The translations under genes and the position numbers were made by a program. From Eubacterium_G segne (GTDB lineage: Bacteria; Bacillota; Clostridia; Lachnospirales; Lachnospiraceae): a DNA stretch of 64,000 nt. The notes beneath the pieces were generated by a model, which was not told the origin of the DNA, made no database searches, and was given only the letters and a program-made list of their open reading frames with translations. The stretch lies in assembly GCF_014287775.1 (NCBI RefSeq), contig NZ_JACOOZ010000001.1, positions 372,001 to 436,000 on the forward strand. Direction: 5' to 3'. Each line of letters opens with the position of its first letter. Within the stretch, counting starts at the first letter, position 1. This document shows, one piece after another, positions 23,080 to 32,832 of this stretch.

Positions 23080-24468
23080 TTATTGTATTCCTTTAACCTC
23101 ATCTTTGTCAGGGAACATTGCATTTAATATAATTCCAACTAAAGCTGCAATAGCAAGACCTGAAAGGCTGATTGTAACACTTCCTACATTTAATGCTACT
23201 GCTCCGTCAATGCCGCTTAATACATCGGCACCCATTCCTGAGCTGAACTTAATACCAAGGGCACATACAACTATAACAGCTGCAACAATTACATTTCTGC
23301 TCTTCTTAAAGTCAACCTGAGCTTCAACCATGTTTCTAACACCGATTGCTGAAATCATTCCATAAAGCATAAATGAAATACCACCAACGATTCCTGCCGG
23401 CATAGCTGAAATAATAGCTGCGAATTTAGGTGAGAATGAGAAAAGAATTGCAAGATATGCTGCTATTCTTACCACTCTTGGATCATATACTCTTGAAAGA
23501 GCAAGAACACCCGTGTTTTCACCATATGTTGTATTAGCAGGTCCACCAAATAATGCTGATAATGATGTAGCAAGTCCATCACCCATCAATGTTCTGTGCA
23601 ATCCCGGTTCATTAATGAAGTCCTCTTCACATGTAGCTCCAATTGCACATATATCACCAATATGTTCCATCATTGTAGCAATGGCAATAGGCATCATTGT
23701 AGTAATTGCAAAAATAATTGCTGCTGTGTTTCCAAAATCAACTCCACCGAAAACTGTCTGTTTTACATGAATTGGCCATCCAAACCATGCTGCATCGGCA
23801 ATTGCCTTTGTATCCACCGGTGAAATCCAGCTTAGTCCTGCTGCATTACCAAGGATAAGTGCAATAATGTATGAACCTACAACACCTAACAATATAGGAA
23901 CAATCTTTGCCATTCCCTTTCCCCAGATATTGAAGAAAATAACAATTGCAAGGGCAATTATGGCAAGTGGCCAGCATGTTGCGCAATTGTTTAACGCTGA
24001 TGGTGCAAGACATAATCCGATAGCAATAATAATTGGTCCTGTTACTACCGGTGGGAAGAATTTCATTACTCGTTTTACGCCTACTAACTTAATGACAAGA
24101 GCCAGTACCAGATACAATAATCCGGCAAATACAACACCGAGACATGCATATGGAAGCATCTCTGCAGGAGTATCAACTCCATAGGCTTTATTTGCACCTG
24201 TTACAGCTGAATAACCACCTAAAAATGCAAAGGATGAACCAAGGAATGCCGGTACCTTAAGTTTTGTAAATACGTGGAACAATAAAGTTCCAAGTCCTGC
24301 CATAAGCAATGTTGTCTGCATGTTAAGTCCTGTAAGGATAGGAACTAAAACAGTAGCTCCAAACATGGCAAACATATGCTGGAAACCTAAAAGTAACATT
24401 CTTCCGTTTCCAAGTTTCTTGGCATCATACACCGGTTCAACACCGATGTTTGTTTTTTCGTTTGACAT
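23080..24468 (-). CDS. uraA: Uracil/xanthine permease (NCS2 family)
   Basis: The 462-residue membrane protein starts at the ATG 8 nt after GGGAGG; a TTG two codons earlier is too close to that site. About 14 hydrophobic segments are present. NCS2 hallmarks include FGATVLVPILTGL, MEHIGDICAIG with the substrate-contacting Glu, and GGPANTTYGENTGV. UraA-type proteins import uracil with protons; xanthine carriers are close relatives, so the substrate is likely but not certain. It is flanked by its own terminator and, 41 nt upstream, by trmL. Confidence 0.88.
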   Translation of the reverse strand: MSNEKTNIGVEPVYDAKKLGNGRMLLLGFQHMFAMFGATVLVPILTGLNMQTTLLMAGLGTLLFHVFTKLKVPAFLGSSFAFLGGYSAVTGANKAYGVDTPAEMLPYACLGVVFAGLLYLVLALVIKLVGVKRVMKFFPPVVTGPIIIAIGLCLAPSALNNCATCWPLAIIALAIVIFFNIWGKGMAKIVPILLGVVGSYIIALILGNAAGLSWISPVDTKAIADAAWFGWPIHVKQTVFGGVDFGNTAAIIFAITTMMPIAIATMMEHIGDICAIGATCEEDFINEPGLHRTLMGDGLATSLSALFGGPANTTYGENTGVLALSRVYDPRVVRIAAYLAILFSFSPKFAAIISAMPAGIVGGISFMLYGMISAIGVRNMVEAQVDFKKSRNVIVAAVIVVCALGIKFSSGMGADVLSGIDGAVALNVGSVTISLSGLAIAALVGIILNAMFPDKDEVKGIQ

Positions 24469-24508
24469 CGTCAAATCCTCCCTCTTTTCTTTTGATATAT
24501 ATGGTAAA

Positions 24509-25000
24509 CTACATCCACTTTAGTCTATGTAGCTCTCCCTCCATCTGCATACCTGCAAAATCGTTTTGTCTCAGTGCCTCATACAGCACAATCGACACTG
24601 AATTTGCAAGATTAAGAGAACGTATATCCGGATTCATAGGTATCCTTATACATCCCTCTTTATTATCTACTAATATTTCTTCAGGTATACCTGCGCTTTC
24701 CTTCCCAAACATTATAAAATCATCCGTCCCAAACTCCACGTCCGTATAACGCTTTGGTGCTTTAGTTGTAGCATACCACATTTTTGCATTAGGATTTTGT
24801 TCCAGAAAATCATTATAGCTGTCATATATTGTAACATCTAAATTTTCCCAGTAATCCATTCCTGCACGTTTAAGTGACTTTTCGTTTATGCGGAATCCCA
24901 TTGGTTCTATAAGATGCAGTTTTGTACCTGTAGCACAACATGTTCTTCCTATATTTCCCGTATTCTGTGGAATTTCCGGTTCTAACAAAACAACATTCAT
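24509..25000 (-). CDS. trmL: tRNA (cytidine/uridine-34-2'-O)-methyltransferase
   Basis: The 163-residue SPOUT-family protein has the deep-knot signatures of TrmL: opening LLEPEIPQNTGNIGRTC, middle FGKESAGIPEEIL, and end IPMNPDIRSLNLANSVSIVL, where S-adenosylmethionine binds the trefoil knot. It methylates the wobble ribose of certain tRNA-Leu species. Length is normal. It lies upstream of uraA on the same strand, with no functional link apparent. Confidence 0.93.
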   Translation of the reverse strand: MNVVLLEPEIPQNTGNIGRTCCATGTKLHLIEPMGFRINEKSLKRAGMDYWENLDVTIYDSYNDFLEQNPNAKMWYATTKAPKRYTDVEFGTDDFIMFGKESAGIPEEILVDNKEGCIRIPMNPDIRSLNLANSVSIVLYEALRQNDFAGMQMEGELHRLKWM

Positions 25001-25049
25001 TATTTTAGCCTCTTTTCCTTATTAATCTTTAACAATTATGTCTGTATGT

Positions 25050-26216
25050 TTATTCAGCTGAAATTCTTATTACAAATTTTTCCAATCTGCCTAGTGCTTC
25101 CTTTAAATCTTCCAAGGAATATGCATAGGAGATTCTTAAAAAGCCCTCACCACAGTCTCCGAAAGCAATTCCCGGAACTACAGCCACCTTTTCTTCCTTA
25201 AGAAGTCTTGTAGCAAATTCATCGGAAGTCATCCCGAATTTCTTTATGCTTGGGAAGGCATAAAATGCCCCAAAAGGCTCAAAACAGTCAAGCCCCATTT
25301 CTTTAAATCTATGTAGCACAAATCTTCTTCTCTGGTTATAGGACTCGCACATACGCTTTACGTCCTCGTCACCATTTTTCATTGCTTCAATTGCCGCATA
25401 CTGACTGGTAGTAGGTGCAGACATAATGGCAAACTGATGAATTTTTATCATTTGCTTCATAATTACTGCAGGCGCTGCAGCATATCCTAATCTCCAGCCT
25501 GTCATGGCATAAGCCTTTGAAAAGCCATTAATCAGCACCGTTCTTTCCCTCATTCCCGGTATACACGCTATGGAAACATGTTCACCGTTATATGTAAGTT
25601 CTGAATATATTTCATCTGAAAGCACAAAAATATCTTTATCAATACATACCTCTGCAATTTCCTCTAAGTCTTTCCTGTCTAACGTTGCACCTGTAGGATT
25701 ATTTGGGAAAGGTAAAACAAGTAGCTTAGTTTTATCCGTGATTTTTTCTAAAATCTCATCCTTAGTAAGCTTAAAATTATTTTCTTCTTTTAATTCAATA
25801 GGTACCGGCTTTCCATATGCCAATTGAACACATGGAATATATGAAACAAAACTTGGCTGTGGCACAAGGACCTCATCACCGGGATCTATCATTGCCCTTA
25901 TAGCCAAATCTATTGCCTCGCTTCCACCTACAGTTACTATGATTTCATCATTAAAATGATACTCAAGTCCTAATCTTCTTTGCAGATAATTACAAATCTC
26001 TACACGAAGTTCCTTAAGTCCCGCATTAGATGTGTAAAATGTACGTCCCTTTTCAAGACTGTATATTCCCTCTTCTCTTATATGCCACGGTGTATCAAAA
26101 TCCGGTTCTCCAACTCCTAAGGATATGGCATCCTTCATTTCGCTGACAACATCAAAAAACTTTCTAATACCTGATGGCTTAATCTCTTTTACTGTATTTG
26201 ACAACGGATCTCTCAT
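25050..26216 (-). CDS. Class I/II PLP aminotransferase
   Basis: The 388-residue fold-type I enzyme has the PLP lysine in NGFSKAYAMTGWRLGY (about residue 233) and the substrate arginine in GFLRISYA near the C-terminus. FPNNPTGATL is a further aminotransferase signature. It resembles aromatic/aspartate-type and MalY-like aminotransferases; the amino acid is not determined. Its start overlaps the stop of the Lrp-type regulator by 1 nt, an arrangement suggesting regulation by that amino-acid-sensing protein. Confidence 0.88.
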   Translation of the reverse strand: MRDPLSNTVKEIKPSGIRKFFDVVSEMKDAISLGVGEPDFDTPWHIREEGIYSLEKGRTFYTSNAGLKELRVEICNYLQRRLGLEYHFNDEIIVTVGGSEAIDLAIRAMIDPGDEVLVPQPSFVSYIPCVQLAYGKPVPIELKEENNFKLTKDEILEKITDKTKLLVLPFPNNPTGATLDRKDLEEIAEVCIDKDIFVLSDEIYSELTYNGEHVSIACIPGMRERTVLINGFSKAYAMTGWRLGYAAAPAVIMKQMIKIHQFAIMSAPTTSQYAAIEAMKNGDEDVKRMCESYNQRRRFVLHRFKEMGLDCFEPFGAFYAFPSIKKFGMTSDEFATRLLKEEKVAVVPGIAFGDCGEGFLRISYAYSLEDLKEALGRLEKFVIRISAE

Positions 26217-26698
26217 TACGGTGTCACCAACATCCTTTCATCTTTTTCTTTTTCATTTAAAACCATTCCATAATCCTTATATTTTTTAAGGACAAAATGT
26301 GTTGCCGTATTAAGAATGGCATCAAGGGTTGAAAGTTTGCTGGACACAAACTGTGCAATTTCCTTCATGGTCTTTTCTTCTACTATAACAGTAAAGTCAA
26401 ATCCCCCTGACATAAGGTAAACTGCCTTTACCTCATCATATTTGTAGATTCTCTCTGCTGTTTCATCAAATCCGCTGCCTCTTTGTGGCGTAGCCTTTAC
26501 TTCAATAAGGGCAGTAACTCTTTCATCACTGGTTTTTTCCCAGTCAATTAAAGTGTAATAACCGCAAATAACTTTTTCCTTTTCCATATCTGCAATTTCA
26601 TTTGCCACTTCTCCTTCGCTGACACCTAACAAAATTGCAATTTCATGAATATCAATTTTACTGTTTTTTTCTATTAATCTTAATATTTCTTCCCTCAT
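26216..26698 (-). CDS. Lrp/AsnC-family transcription regulator
   Basis: The 160-residue protein has an N-terminal winged helix-turn-helix (residues 1-50, SKIDIHEIAILLGVSEGEV) and a C-terminal RAM ligand domain (VTALIEVKATPQRGSGFDET, then VYLMSGGFDFTVIVE). Family members sense amino acids and bind as octamers. It is the first gene of a two-gene operon with the aminotransferase, which may be its target. The ATG follows AGGAG. Confidence 0.88.
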   Translation of the reverse strand: MREEILRLIEKNSKIDIHEIAILLGVSEGEVANEIADMEKEKVICGYYTLIDWEKTSDERVTALIEVKATPQRGSGFDETAERIYKYDEVKAVYLMSGGFDFTVIVEEKTMKEIAQFVSSKLSTLDAILNTATHFVLKKYKDYGMVLNEKEKDERMLVTP

Positions 26699-26739
26699 AT
26701 ATTCTCCTCTCCATAAATCATATATTTTTATAAACTAAT

Positions 26740-27708
26740 TTACAGATACTTATAAATTTCATCACCCCGTGATGGTTCTAAATATCTTCGCTCTTCTTTA
26801 TTTATTACAACCCTGTCTTTTCCGTCTGTTAACTGTCCAATAATTTCGGCAGTTATTCCATTGGCATTAAGTTCCTGCACGATGTTTTCACCTTCATTGC
26901 ATATTATAAGAAGTGCTCCTGTTCCGTCTAACATATAGGGGTTATATCCGAAAAGTTCCGCCACCTCAATTGTCTCCTGCATAACAGGTATTTTTTTAAT
27001 ATAAGCTTCAATGCCAATATCTGCTGAAGATGCTAATTCCCATAATGCCGAAAAAACTCCCCCATCCGAAACCGCATGTAAAGTTATTGTATCATTTTTC
27101 GGAATGATTTTCATTACTTTTTCAATATCTGTATATTTTTTTAATTCAACACACCTTTGCACAAAGCCCGGATTGAATTTTTTAAGAAGTTCATCCTTTT
27201 TAAGTGAGGATATAACTGCTGTTCCTCCCACTGCTATGGTTCCTGCCATAACTACCTGCATTCCCGGTTTTACCAGTCTTCTATCCATCAGTTTAATATC
27301 ATTATTTCTGTTTCCCAAAACTGTTATGTGAGCTACAACATCATCCACTACACCTTTATACACTCTACAGTATGCAATATTTATATTCTTAGCCTTAGAT
27401 GCATCATCAAAATTTTTAATGATTTTTCCTAACTTTTTTTCCTCATATTCCAAAGGAATATTAATCTCTAACTGTAAATATTCAGGCTGTCCACCTTTTT
27501 CGTATAACATATTTATGGTCTTTTGAAGATAATATTCCTCACAGCCTGAAAACCACTTCAATATACAATTAGAAGACACCACGACCGTAGTGTCTTCTAA
27601 TAATAATTCTGCGGCATCAACTCCTAAAGCTGTTCCCTCCAAATCAGATGACAGTTTCTTCTTCACTGAACGTTTATACGTTATTTCAGAAACTTTTCCC
27701 ATTTGCAT
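26740..27708 (-). CDS. AIR-synthase-like (PurM/HypE superfamily) protein
   Basis: The 322-residue protein shows the C-terminal AIR synthase domain: PGMQVVMAGTIAVGGTAVIS in the middle, HAVSDGGVFSALWELA as the glycine-rich nucleotide region, and a terminal GALLIICNEG strand. The N-terminal ATP-binding half is degenerate. It resembles clostridial HypE-like proteins found apart from hydrogenase genes; the reaction is unknown. It lies 12 nt after the VanW-family gene and is probably co-transcribed with it. Confidence 0.7.
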   Translation of the reverse strand: MQMGKVSEITYKRSVKKKLSSDLEGTALGVDAAELLLEDTTVVVSSNCILKWFSGCEEYYLQKTINMLYEKGGQPEYLQLEINIPLEYEEKKLGKIIKNFDDASKAKNINIAYCRVYKGVVDDVVAHITVLGNRNNDIKLMDRRLVKPGMQVVMAGTIAVGGTAVISSLKKDELLKKFNPGFVQRCVELKKYTDIEKVMKIIPKNDTITLHAVSDGGVFSALWELASSADIGIEAYIKKIPVMQETIEVAELFGYNPYMLDGTGALLIICNEGENIVQELNANGITAEIIGQLTDGKDRVVINKEERRYLEPSRGDEIYKYL

Positions 27709-27720
27709 AATTTACCGCCT

Positions 27721-29172
27721 TTATTCATCACTTTTCTTTGTTTTCGTCTTTTTTTTGTCTGTTGACTTTTTTGTCTCCGGTTCATCCGACGCCTTTGAGT
27801 CGCCACCCTTAGTACCAATTATGGTAACTGAAGGAGACATGGCATATGTACTAGTATGAAGTAATTCCTTGCTTACTTCCTTTCCGTTTTCATATGTTAT
27901 TTTCCAAAGCTTTGCAACATATCCTGTATGTCCTGACTTGGTTTCAGTATATCCTACAGGCTGTGTCGGATCCTTTCTTTCCTCTGTCTTAATCGGCGTA
28001 GTGCTAACTAATTCACTTTCGTATTTAACCGAATGACTTGCCTTCCTTGTGTCATGTCCGTAAATATTAAAGGTTATGGAACCACTTGAACTGTATACAC
28101 CCTGAATATATATAGGTGCGTCAGTATCATTTTCAAACACCAAATCCTTGTAGTCTCCGGCCAAAGCCGCATCTGCTGCCAAATCAACATATGAAACTGC
28201 CATTGAATGGGAGAAACGCTTAGTTACCTTTATTTCCGCCCTAAGTAATGCATTATATAATGTACTTGATACCTGACAGATTCCACCTCCAAGGCTGTCT
28301 GCGACGCCACCGTCTACATATGTCCCTGCCGGATACCATCCGTTATCCTCAGTCCATGGAACAAGGTGCTCATTACATGAAAAGCTTTCTCCCGGATATA
28401 AAACATTCCCGTTTAACTTTTCAGCACCGTTTTTAATGTTCATGTTTCTGTTGTCATAGGAAGCGCCGGTTGTAAAATATGTAGTCCAACTGCCCATTGG
28501 TTCGTTAGAAACCTTCTTGCAATCCTCTGTTGTATACTCCGGTTTTGAAACCTGTATTACAGTATCAAACGTAATGTCAGACTTTTTATTCCATTTTTTC
28601 ATTACAAAATCATAAAGATTATTTGTTGACTTATCATAGTCAACTACACATCCTTCCTTTTCAGGAATAATCTTAAAGCCATGACCTGTAGCCTCTAAGG
28701 ATGCATTTTTCGCCTTTATGTTATATGGGTCACACTCTGTTTTCAACTTCTTTTTAAGACTTTCTTTCTTAAAGTCCATATTAAGAGTGTACTTCATTCC
28801 CTCATTCTTTAAATCAAGTTCGTCCTTATATCTCTTTATAACGTTTCCGGACTTACCTAATCCTGCTGCTTCATCAAGAACCTCACTGTTAGACCACTTA
28901 TATCCTAACTCCTTAAGAGTTGTTTCAATTATGTTCTTGTTTACGTTAAGAGTTACCTTAACATCTGAGAGTTCCTTAACTCTATCCTGAATTTTCTTTT
29001 TGGCTTCCTTATATGTTAATTTTCCAACATTAACATCGCCAATGAAGATACCTTCTTTTATAACTTCGTCATCTTTAGCTTCCGTGCTTTGTGAAGCAGC
29101 AAATATCTGCACCGAACCTGTTAATAACACTAAAGTTATCAGCAATAAACTTAATTGCTTAATCCACTTCAT
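27721..29172 (-). CDS. VanW-family secreted protein with peptidoglycan-binding-like domains
   Basis: The 483-residue product starts at the ATG preceded by GGAGGG; an earlier in-frame ATG contains that site. A signal peptide (1-26) is followed by two repeats of the PG-binding-4 type (about 40-210) and the VanW domain (about 225-380, with GGGICQVSSTLYNALLRAEI and RFSHSMAVSYVD). A G5-like strand region and a Lys/Ser-rich tail end it. VanW proteins occur in vancomycin clusters and in many Firmicutes surface proteins, with unknown biochemistry. The extracellular wall location is inferred from the signal peptide. Confidence 0.85.
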   Translation of the reverse strand: MKWIKQLSLLLITLVLLTGSVQIFAASQSTEAKDDEVIKEGIFIGDVNVGKLTYKEAKKKIQDRVKELSDVKVTLNVNKNIIETTLKELGYKWSNSEVLDEAAGLGKSGNVIKRYKDELDLKNEGMKYTLNMDFKKESLKKKLKTECDPYNIKAKNASLEATGHGFKIIPEKEGCVVDYDKSTNNLYDFVMKKWNKKSDITFDTVIQVSKPEYTTEDCKKVSNEPMGSWTTYFTTGASYDNRNMNIKNGAEKLNGNVLYPGESFSCNEHLVPWTEDNGWYPAGTYVDGGVADSLGGGICQVSSTLYNALLRAEIKVTKRFSHSMAVSYVDLAADAALAGDYKDLVFENDTDAPIYIQGVYSSSGSITFNIYGHDTRKASHSVKYESELVSTTPIKTEERKDPTQPVGYTETKSGHTGYVAKLWKITYENGKEVSKELLHTSTYAMSPSVTIIGTKGGDSKASDEPETKKSTDKKKTKTKKSDE

Positions 29173-29219
29173 TTTTCCCTCCGAAATGTTTTCCATTAAT
29201 ACCTGCCTTCTGCTACATA

Positions 29220-29321
29220 CTAGAAACTTAAAACTGTTGTTACTATCATAGCTGCCACTAAAAGAACTGCAATTGTGCCAGCTATTATTCTCTGATTTCT
29301 TTTGTTATTAAAAAATCCCAT
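29220..29321 (-). CDS. 33-residue single-span membrane peptide
   Basis: AAAGGAG lies 9 nt before an ATG opening MGFFNNKRNQRIIAGTIAVL and continuing as one hydrophobic helix to a stop. The polar, basic N-terminus predicts the N-in orientation. The ribosome site is strong and the frame is compact, so it is probably translated. It lies 47 nt upstream of the VanW-family start on the same strand. Similar tiny membrane proteins are frequent in Clostridia, and I cannot name a function. Confidence 0.6.
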   Translation of the reverse strand: MGFFNNKRNQRIIAGTIAVLLVAAMIVTTVLSF

Positions 29322-29421
29322 CTTAATTTCTCCTTTTAGATTTCACCGCAAAACTTACTATTATTCTATAGATTCACCTACCTGTACAATTAATGAGTAT
29401 ATCACAAGTGATTATTTTCTC

Positions 29422-30135
29422 CTAGTATAAAATTTTGCCTTTTTCCGATATAATTTTGTCTATTTTTTTAGATGCTTCACTCTTTGTAAGACTATCAATA
29501 TTAAAATCCGGCTGTATGTTATGATATTTCATTAAATCCGTAAGATATTTCTTTTGTTTGTCCGTTATAGGCTGTATTTTTTTTACCTTAAACTTGAAAT
29601 CAAAAGGTTCAAACATCTCCGGATATTTTCCCCCATACTGCTCCATAAGTATTTCAAACAGTTTTGCCGTCACCTCTGCATCATTAAAGGCACGATGATG
29701 ATTTTCATCCTTTATGCCATAATATGTACAAAGATAATCAAGAGCCCTGCTTTCTAAATCCGGTAAAACCTTTCTGGCAATTTTCAGCGTATCCATTCCC
29801 TTTTTATCAAAATCCAGTTTAAGGTCAATGGCACCCTGTTTTAAAAAGCTGTAATCAAATCTTATATTATGTCCTAACAAAATGTCGTCCCCGGCAAAAT
29901 CAATAAATTCAGGAAGTATTTCCTCTATTCCTCTTTTGCCATACACCATATCATTGGTTATTCCCGTCAGGTCAGTAATATATCCCGGCACCGGAATTTC
30001 AGGGTTAATAAGCTCCGAAAAAACATCAATTTTTTTGCCGTTTCTCACTTTGACGGCACCTATTTCCAAAATTTTTGAATATCCTACGTTAGTTCCGGTA
30101 GTTTCTATATCCACACATACATAATCTCTTATCAT
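29422..30135 (-). CDS. DEDDh 3'-5' exonuclease (DNA polymerase III epsilon-like)
   Basis: The 237-residue product starts at the ATG with AAGG upstream; a TTG 7 codons earlier is possible. Exo I is VDIETTG, Exo II HNIRFDYSFL, and Exo III HHRAFNDAEVT, giving the acidic metal ligands and the DEDDh His. Residues 185-237 form a small C-terminal domain beyond the nuclease. It is a stand-alone proofreading or RNase T-like exonuclease. It sits directly after the radical SAM gene, with 10 nt between. Confidence 0.88.
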   Translation of the reverse strand: MIRDYVCVDIETTGTNVGYSKILEIGAVKVRNGKKIDVFSELINPEIPVPGYITDLTGITNDMVYGKRGIEEILPEFIDFAGDDILLGHNIRFDYSFLKQGAIDLKLDFDKKGMDTLKIARKVLPDLESRALDYLCTYYGIKDENHHRAFNDAEVTAKLFEILMEQYGGKYPEMFEPFDFKFKVKKIQPITDKQKKYLTDLMKYHNIQPDFNIDSLTKSEASKKIDKIISEKGKILY

Positions 30136-30145
30136 CAGTTCATCC

Positions 30146-31900
30146 TTATAAATCAATTATTTGCAGTTTTGCCTCTTTGCTTAATGCATTTCTGTTTTCA
30201 TAATCAAACAGCACATATATATTTTTCCCACATAGGCTAAATACTTCCATGTGGGTCATTCTCTCTAGCTGCCTGCTGTCATAATCTTCGTATCCGGGAA
30301 GCTTCTCCCTTGCCATTTCAGACTTATAAAAGTCCTTTATAATATTTTTATACTTTGAATTATCCTGAGAAAACGGCGGTCTGTTTTTTGCATTTTCCCT
30401 TAAATAAAAATCCAGGGTTAAAAGCTGGGAAAATGACAGTTCATCTGTCCACATACCCAATTTTTTACCGGTATTTTTACGGTATTTGTTAATAAATTCA
30501 AGAAGTATTTCGTATCTGGCAACTCTTGAATGCTTCTCACCATTACTGCTTTTTTCATTATAAAACATTCCCAGTTCAAAAAACATATCAAAGGCACTTT
30601 CAAAACAGCTTTCCAAGTATTTAATGGTATTTGAAAACTGAAAACTGTTGTAGTATATTTCCACAACACTTTCCACTGCCTTTAATTTTAAAATCTCATC
30701 AAATCCAATCCATTTAGTTTTTAGAACCTCATAAGGTGGTTTGTCACTGTAAACAATCCCAAACTCTGATGCCCTCATCTCCATTTCCGAGCCGTGAAGA
30801 ACCTTAAGGAAACCTAACTGTAGTTGGTCGGGCTTCATGGCATAAACTACATTAAAAGAATGCTTAAAAGATTCATAATCTTCATAAGGAAGTCCTGCTA
30901 TTAAATCAAGATGTTGATGTATATTACCATAGGACTTTATCTTTTTTGTAACATCCGCAATTTTTTGTATTGCTGTTTTTCTGTTTATTGCGGACAATGT
31001 GTCTAAATTAACTGACTGAACTCCGATTTCTAACTGAATAAGTCCCTGACGCATAGTTGAAATAAGTTCTATTTCCTCTTTTGTCATAATGTCCGCTGCA
31101 ATTTCAAAATGAAAATTGGTAATGCCGTTGTCATTTTCCTTAATAAATTTCCATATTTCCATGGCATGACTATGATTACAGTTAAAAGTCCTGTCAACAA
31201 ATTTAACTTGCTTTGTATTATTATCTATAAAAAACTTAAGTTCCTTTTTTACAATGTCAATGTCCCTGAATCTTAATTTCTTCTCAACTGAGGACAAACA
31301 ATAACTACAGGAAAACGGGCATCCCCTGCTAGTTTCATAATAAATTATTTTATTTTCAAACTCCTTCATATCATTATATGTAAAAGGAATAGAGGACATG
31401 TCAATAAGTGGCATAGGAGAATTAATTATAATGTTTCCATCCTGTCTGTACGCCAGACCTTTTATATCGGAGAGGCTCTCTTCTAAGGAATTACGGCTAT
31501 ATGCCTCTATTACCTCCTTAAATATTTTCTCTCCCTCGCCATACATTACATAATCAATACTTCCATTATCTCTAAGTACCTGTTCCATATTGTAGGAAAC
31601 TTCCGGTCCTCCTACCCATATTTTCACATTAGGGCAGATTTTCTTAAAATCCTTTATAACATCTTTAATTAAAACTATGTTCCATATATAGCAGGAAAAA
31701 CCTATGGCATCAGGTTTTCTCATATATATGTCTCTTATTATTTCTTCTTTGTATTGGTTTATGGTATACTCTGCAATTTCGATTTCTACATTGTCTCTAC
31801 CCCGGGATAATCCATATTTTTCACCGTAGGTTTTAAGACTGTATACTGCAAGATTTGAATGTATGTATTTGGCATTAACTGCCACTAATAAATATTTCAT
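30146..31900 (-). CDS. B12-binding radical SAM protein with DUF4080-like C-terminus
   Basis: The 584-residue protein has an N-terminal cobalamin-binding-like Rossmann domain (1-140, AIGFSCYIWN and VWVGGPEVSY), a radical SAM core with CPFSCSYC (about 195-202), and a C-terminal extension from about 400 as in DUF4080 proteins. Such enzymes carry out radical methylations or related modifications of unknown targets in Clostridia. It lies immediately downstream of two tRNA genes and 10 nt before the exonuclease gene. The substrate is unknown. Confidence 0.85.
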   Translation of the reverse strand: MKYLLVAVNAKYIHSNLAVYSLKTYGEKYGLSRGRDNVEIEIAEYTINQYKEEIIRDIYMRKPDAIGFSCYIWNIVLIKDVIKDFKKICPNVKIWVGGPEVSYNMEQVLRDNGSIDYVMYGEGEKIFKEVIEAYSRNSLEESLSDIKGLAYRQDGNIIINSPMPLIDMSSIPFTYNDMKEFENKIIYYETSRGCPFSCSYCLSSVEKKLRFRDIDIVKKELKFFIDNNTKQVKFVDRTFNCNHSHAMEIWKFIKENDNGITNFHFEIAADIMTKEEIELISTMRQGLIQLEIGVQSVNLDTLSAINRKTAIQKIADVTKKIKSYGNIHQHLDLIAGLPYEDYESFKHSFNVVYAMKPDQLQLGFLKVLHGSEMEMRASEFGIVYSDKPPYEVLKTKWIGFDEILKLKAVESVVEIYYNSFQFSNTIKYLESCFESAFDMFFELGMFYNEKSSNGEKHSRVARYEILLEFINKYRKNTGKKLGMWTDELSFSQLLTLDFYLRENAKNRPPFSQDNSKYKNIIKDFYKSEMAREKLPGYEDYDSRQLERMTHMEVFSLCGKNIYVLFDYENRNALSKEAKLQIIDL

Positions 31901-31947
31901 AGCCGGCTCCTAGCGTTAATAAAGGTTTTATTTTTGGGTACAAAAAA

Positions 31948-32018
31948 AGCGGGTGATGGGAATCGAACCCACATATCCAGCTTGGAAGGCTGGTGTTCTA
32001 CCACTGAACTACACCCGC
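31948..32018 (-). tRNA. tRNA-Gly (TCC)
   Basis: The full cloverleaf has acceptor GCGGGTG/CACCCGC, D arm TAGTTCAGTGGTAGAAC, anticodon loop CTTCCAA in stem CCAGC/GCTGG, and T arm GTGGGTTCGATTCCCAT. CCA is not encoded. It is paired with tRNA-Phe 8 nt upstream. Confidence 0.95.
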
Positions 32019-32026
32019 ATATTCAC

Positions 32027-32099
<73 letters not shown>

Positions 32100-32152
32100 T
32101 TGTGATACCTCGCATCACGCAAAAATAATCCTACACTAAAACTTCATGTTTG

Positions 32153-32749
32153 TCAAGAAAAAGTTTCCATATTTCCGTTAGTTTCCACATGGAAGCTTTT
32201 GAAAATCCTATGATAATAAAAAATATAATTAACTAATGTAAATACCATTATAACCATATTTACAAAAACCAATATATTTACAAAAGTAAGTTTGAGATTT
32301 GGAAACAGCAATAATGTTATAAGTATTACATATGTTCCGAAAGTACAAACCTTACCATACCACATAGCTCCCTCTATTTTGTTACCTTTTTTAATGGATA
32401 CAATACCGGCAACTGCCATAAAGCCTTCTTTTATAATATATAAAACAACCATAGCCACAACTATTTTATATTTAAAAGAAAGACTTAAAATGATGGCACC
32501 TAAGGTAATTTTATCGGCAATGGGGTCAAGCATTTTGCCCCAATCCGTAACCATATTAAATCTTCTTGCTATTTTCCCGTCAAAAAAATCTGTAATTCCT
32601 GACAGCACGATAGTAAGAATAACCGGTATATATGGGCCTCCGGACAGAGAATTATAAAATAAAACCATATATACCGCCACTAATACAATTCTAAAATATC
32701 CCATTATATTAGGTATTGAAAAATATTCATGCCAAAAATTCTTTCCCAT
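32153..32749 (-). CDS. pgsA: CDP-diacylglycerol-glycerol-3-phosphate phosphatidyltransferase
   Basis: The 198-residue membrane enzyme starts at the ATG with GAGGTG upstream. The CDP-alcohol phosphotransferase motif D-x2-DG-x2-AR-x8-G-x3-D-x3-D is complete (about residues 53-75: TDFFDGKIARR, then DWGKMLDPIAD). It has about five transmembrane helices and makes phosphatidylglycerol-phosphate, the precursor of membrane PG and of the lipoteichoic acid that the adjacent dlt operon decorates. The dlt genes end about 80 nt upstream. Confidence 0.9.
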   Translation of the reverse strand: MGKNFWHEYFSIPNIMGYFRIVLVAVYMVLFYNSLSGGPYIPVILTIVLSGITDFFDGKIARRFNMVTDWGKMLDPIADKITLGAIILSLSFKYKIVVAMVVLYIIKEGFMAVAGIVSIKKGNKIEGAMWYGKVCTFGTYVILITLLLFPNLKLTFVNILVFVNMVIMVFTLVNYIFYYHRIFKSFHVETNGNMETFS

Positions 32750-32832
32750 TTTACTCACCTCACAGGAGATAGTATACACCAAATTTTACTATTTTAAAAC
32801 CTGAAGGCAAATATACTTACGGCATTTAGCAA

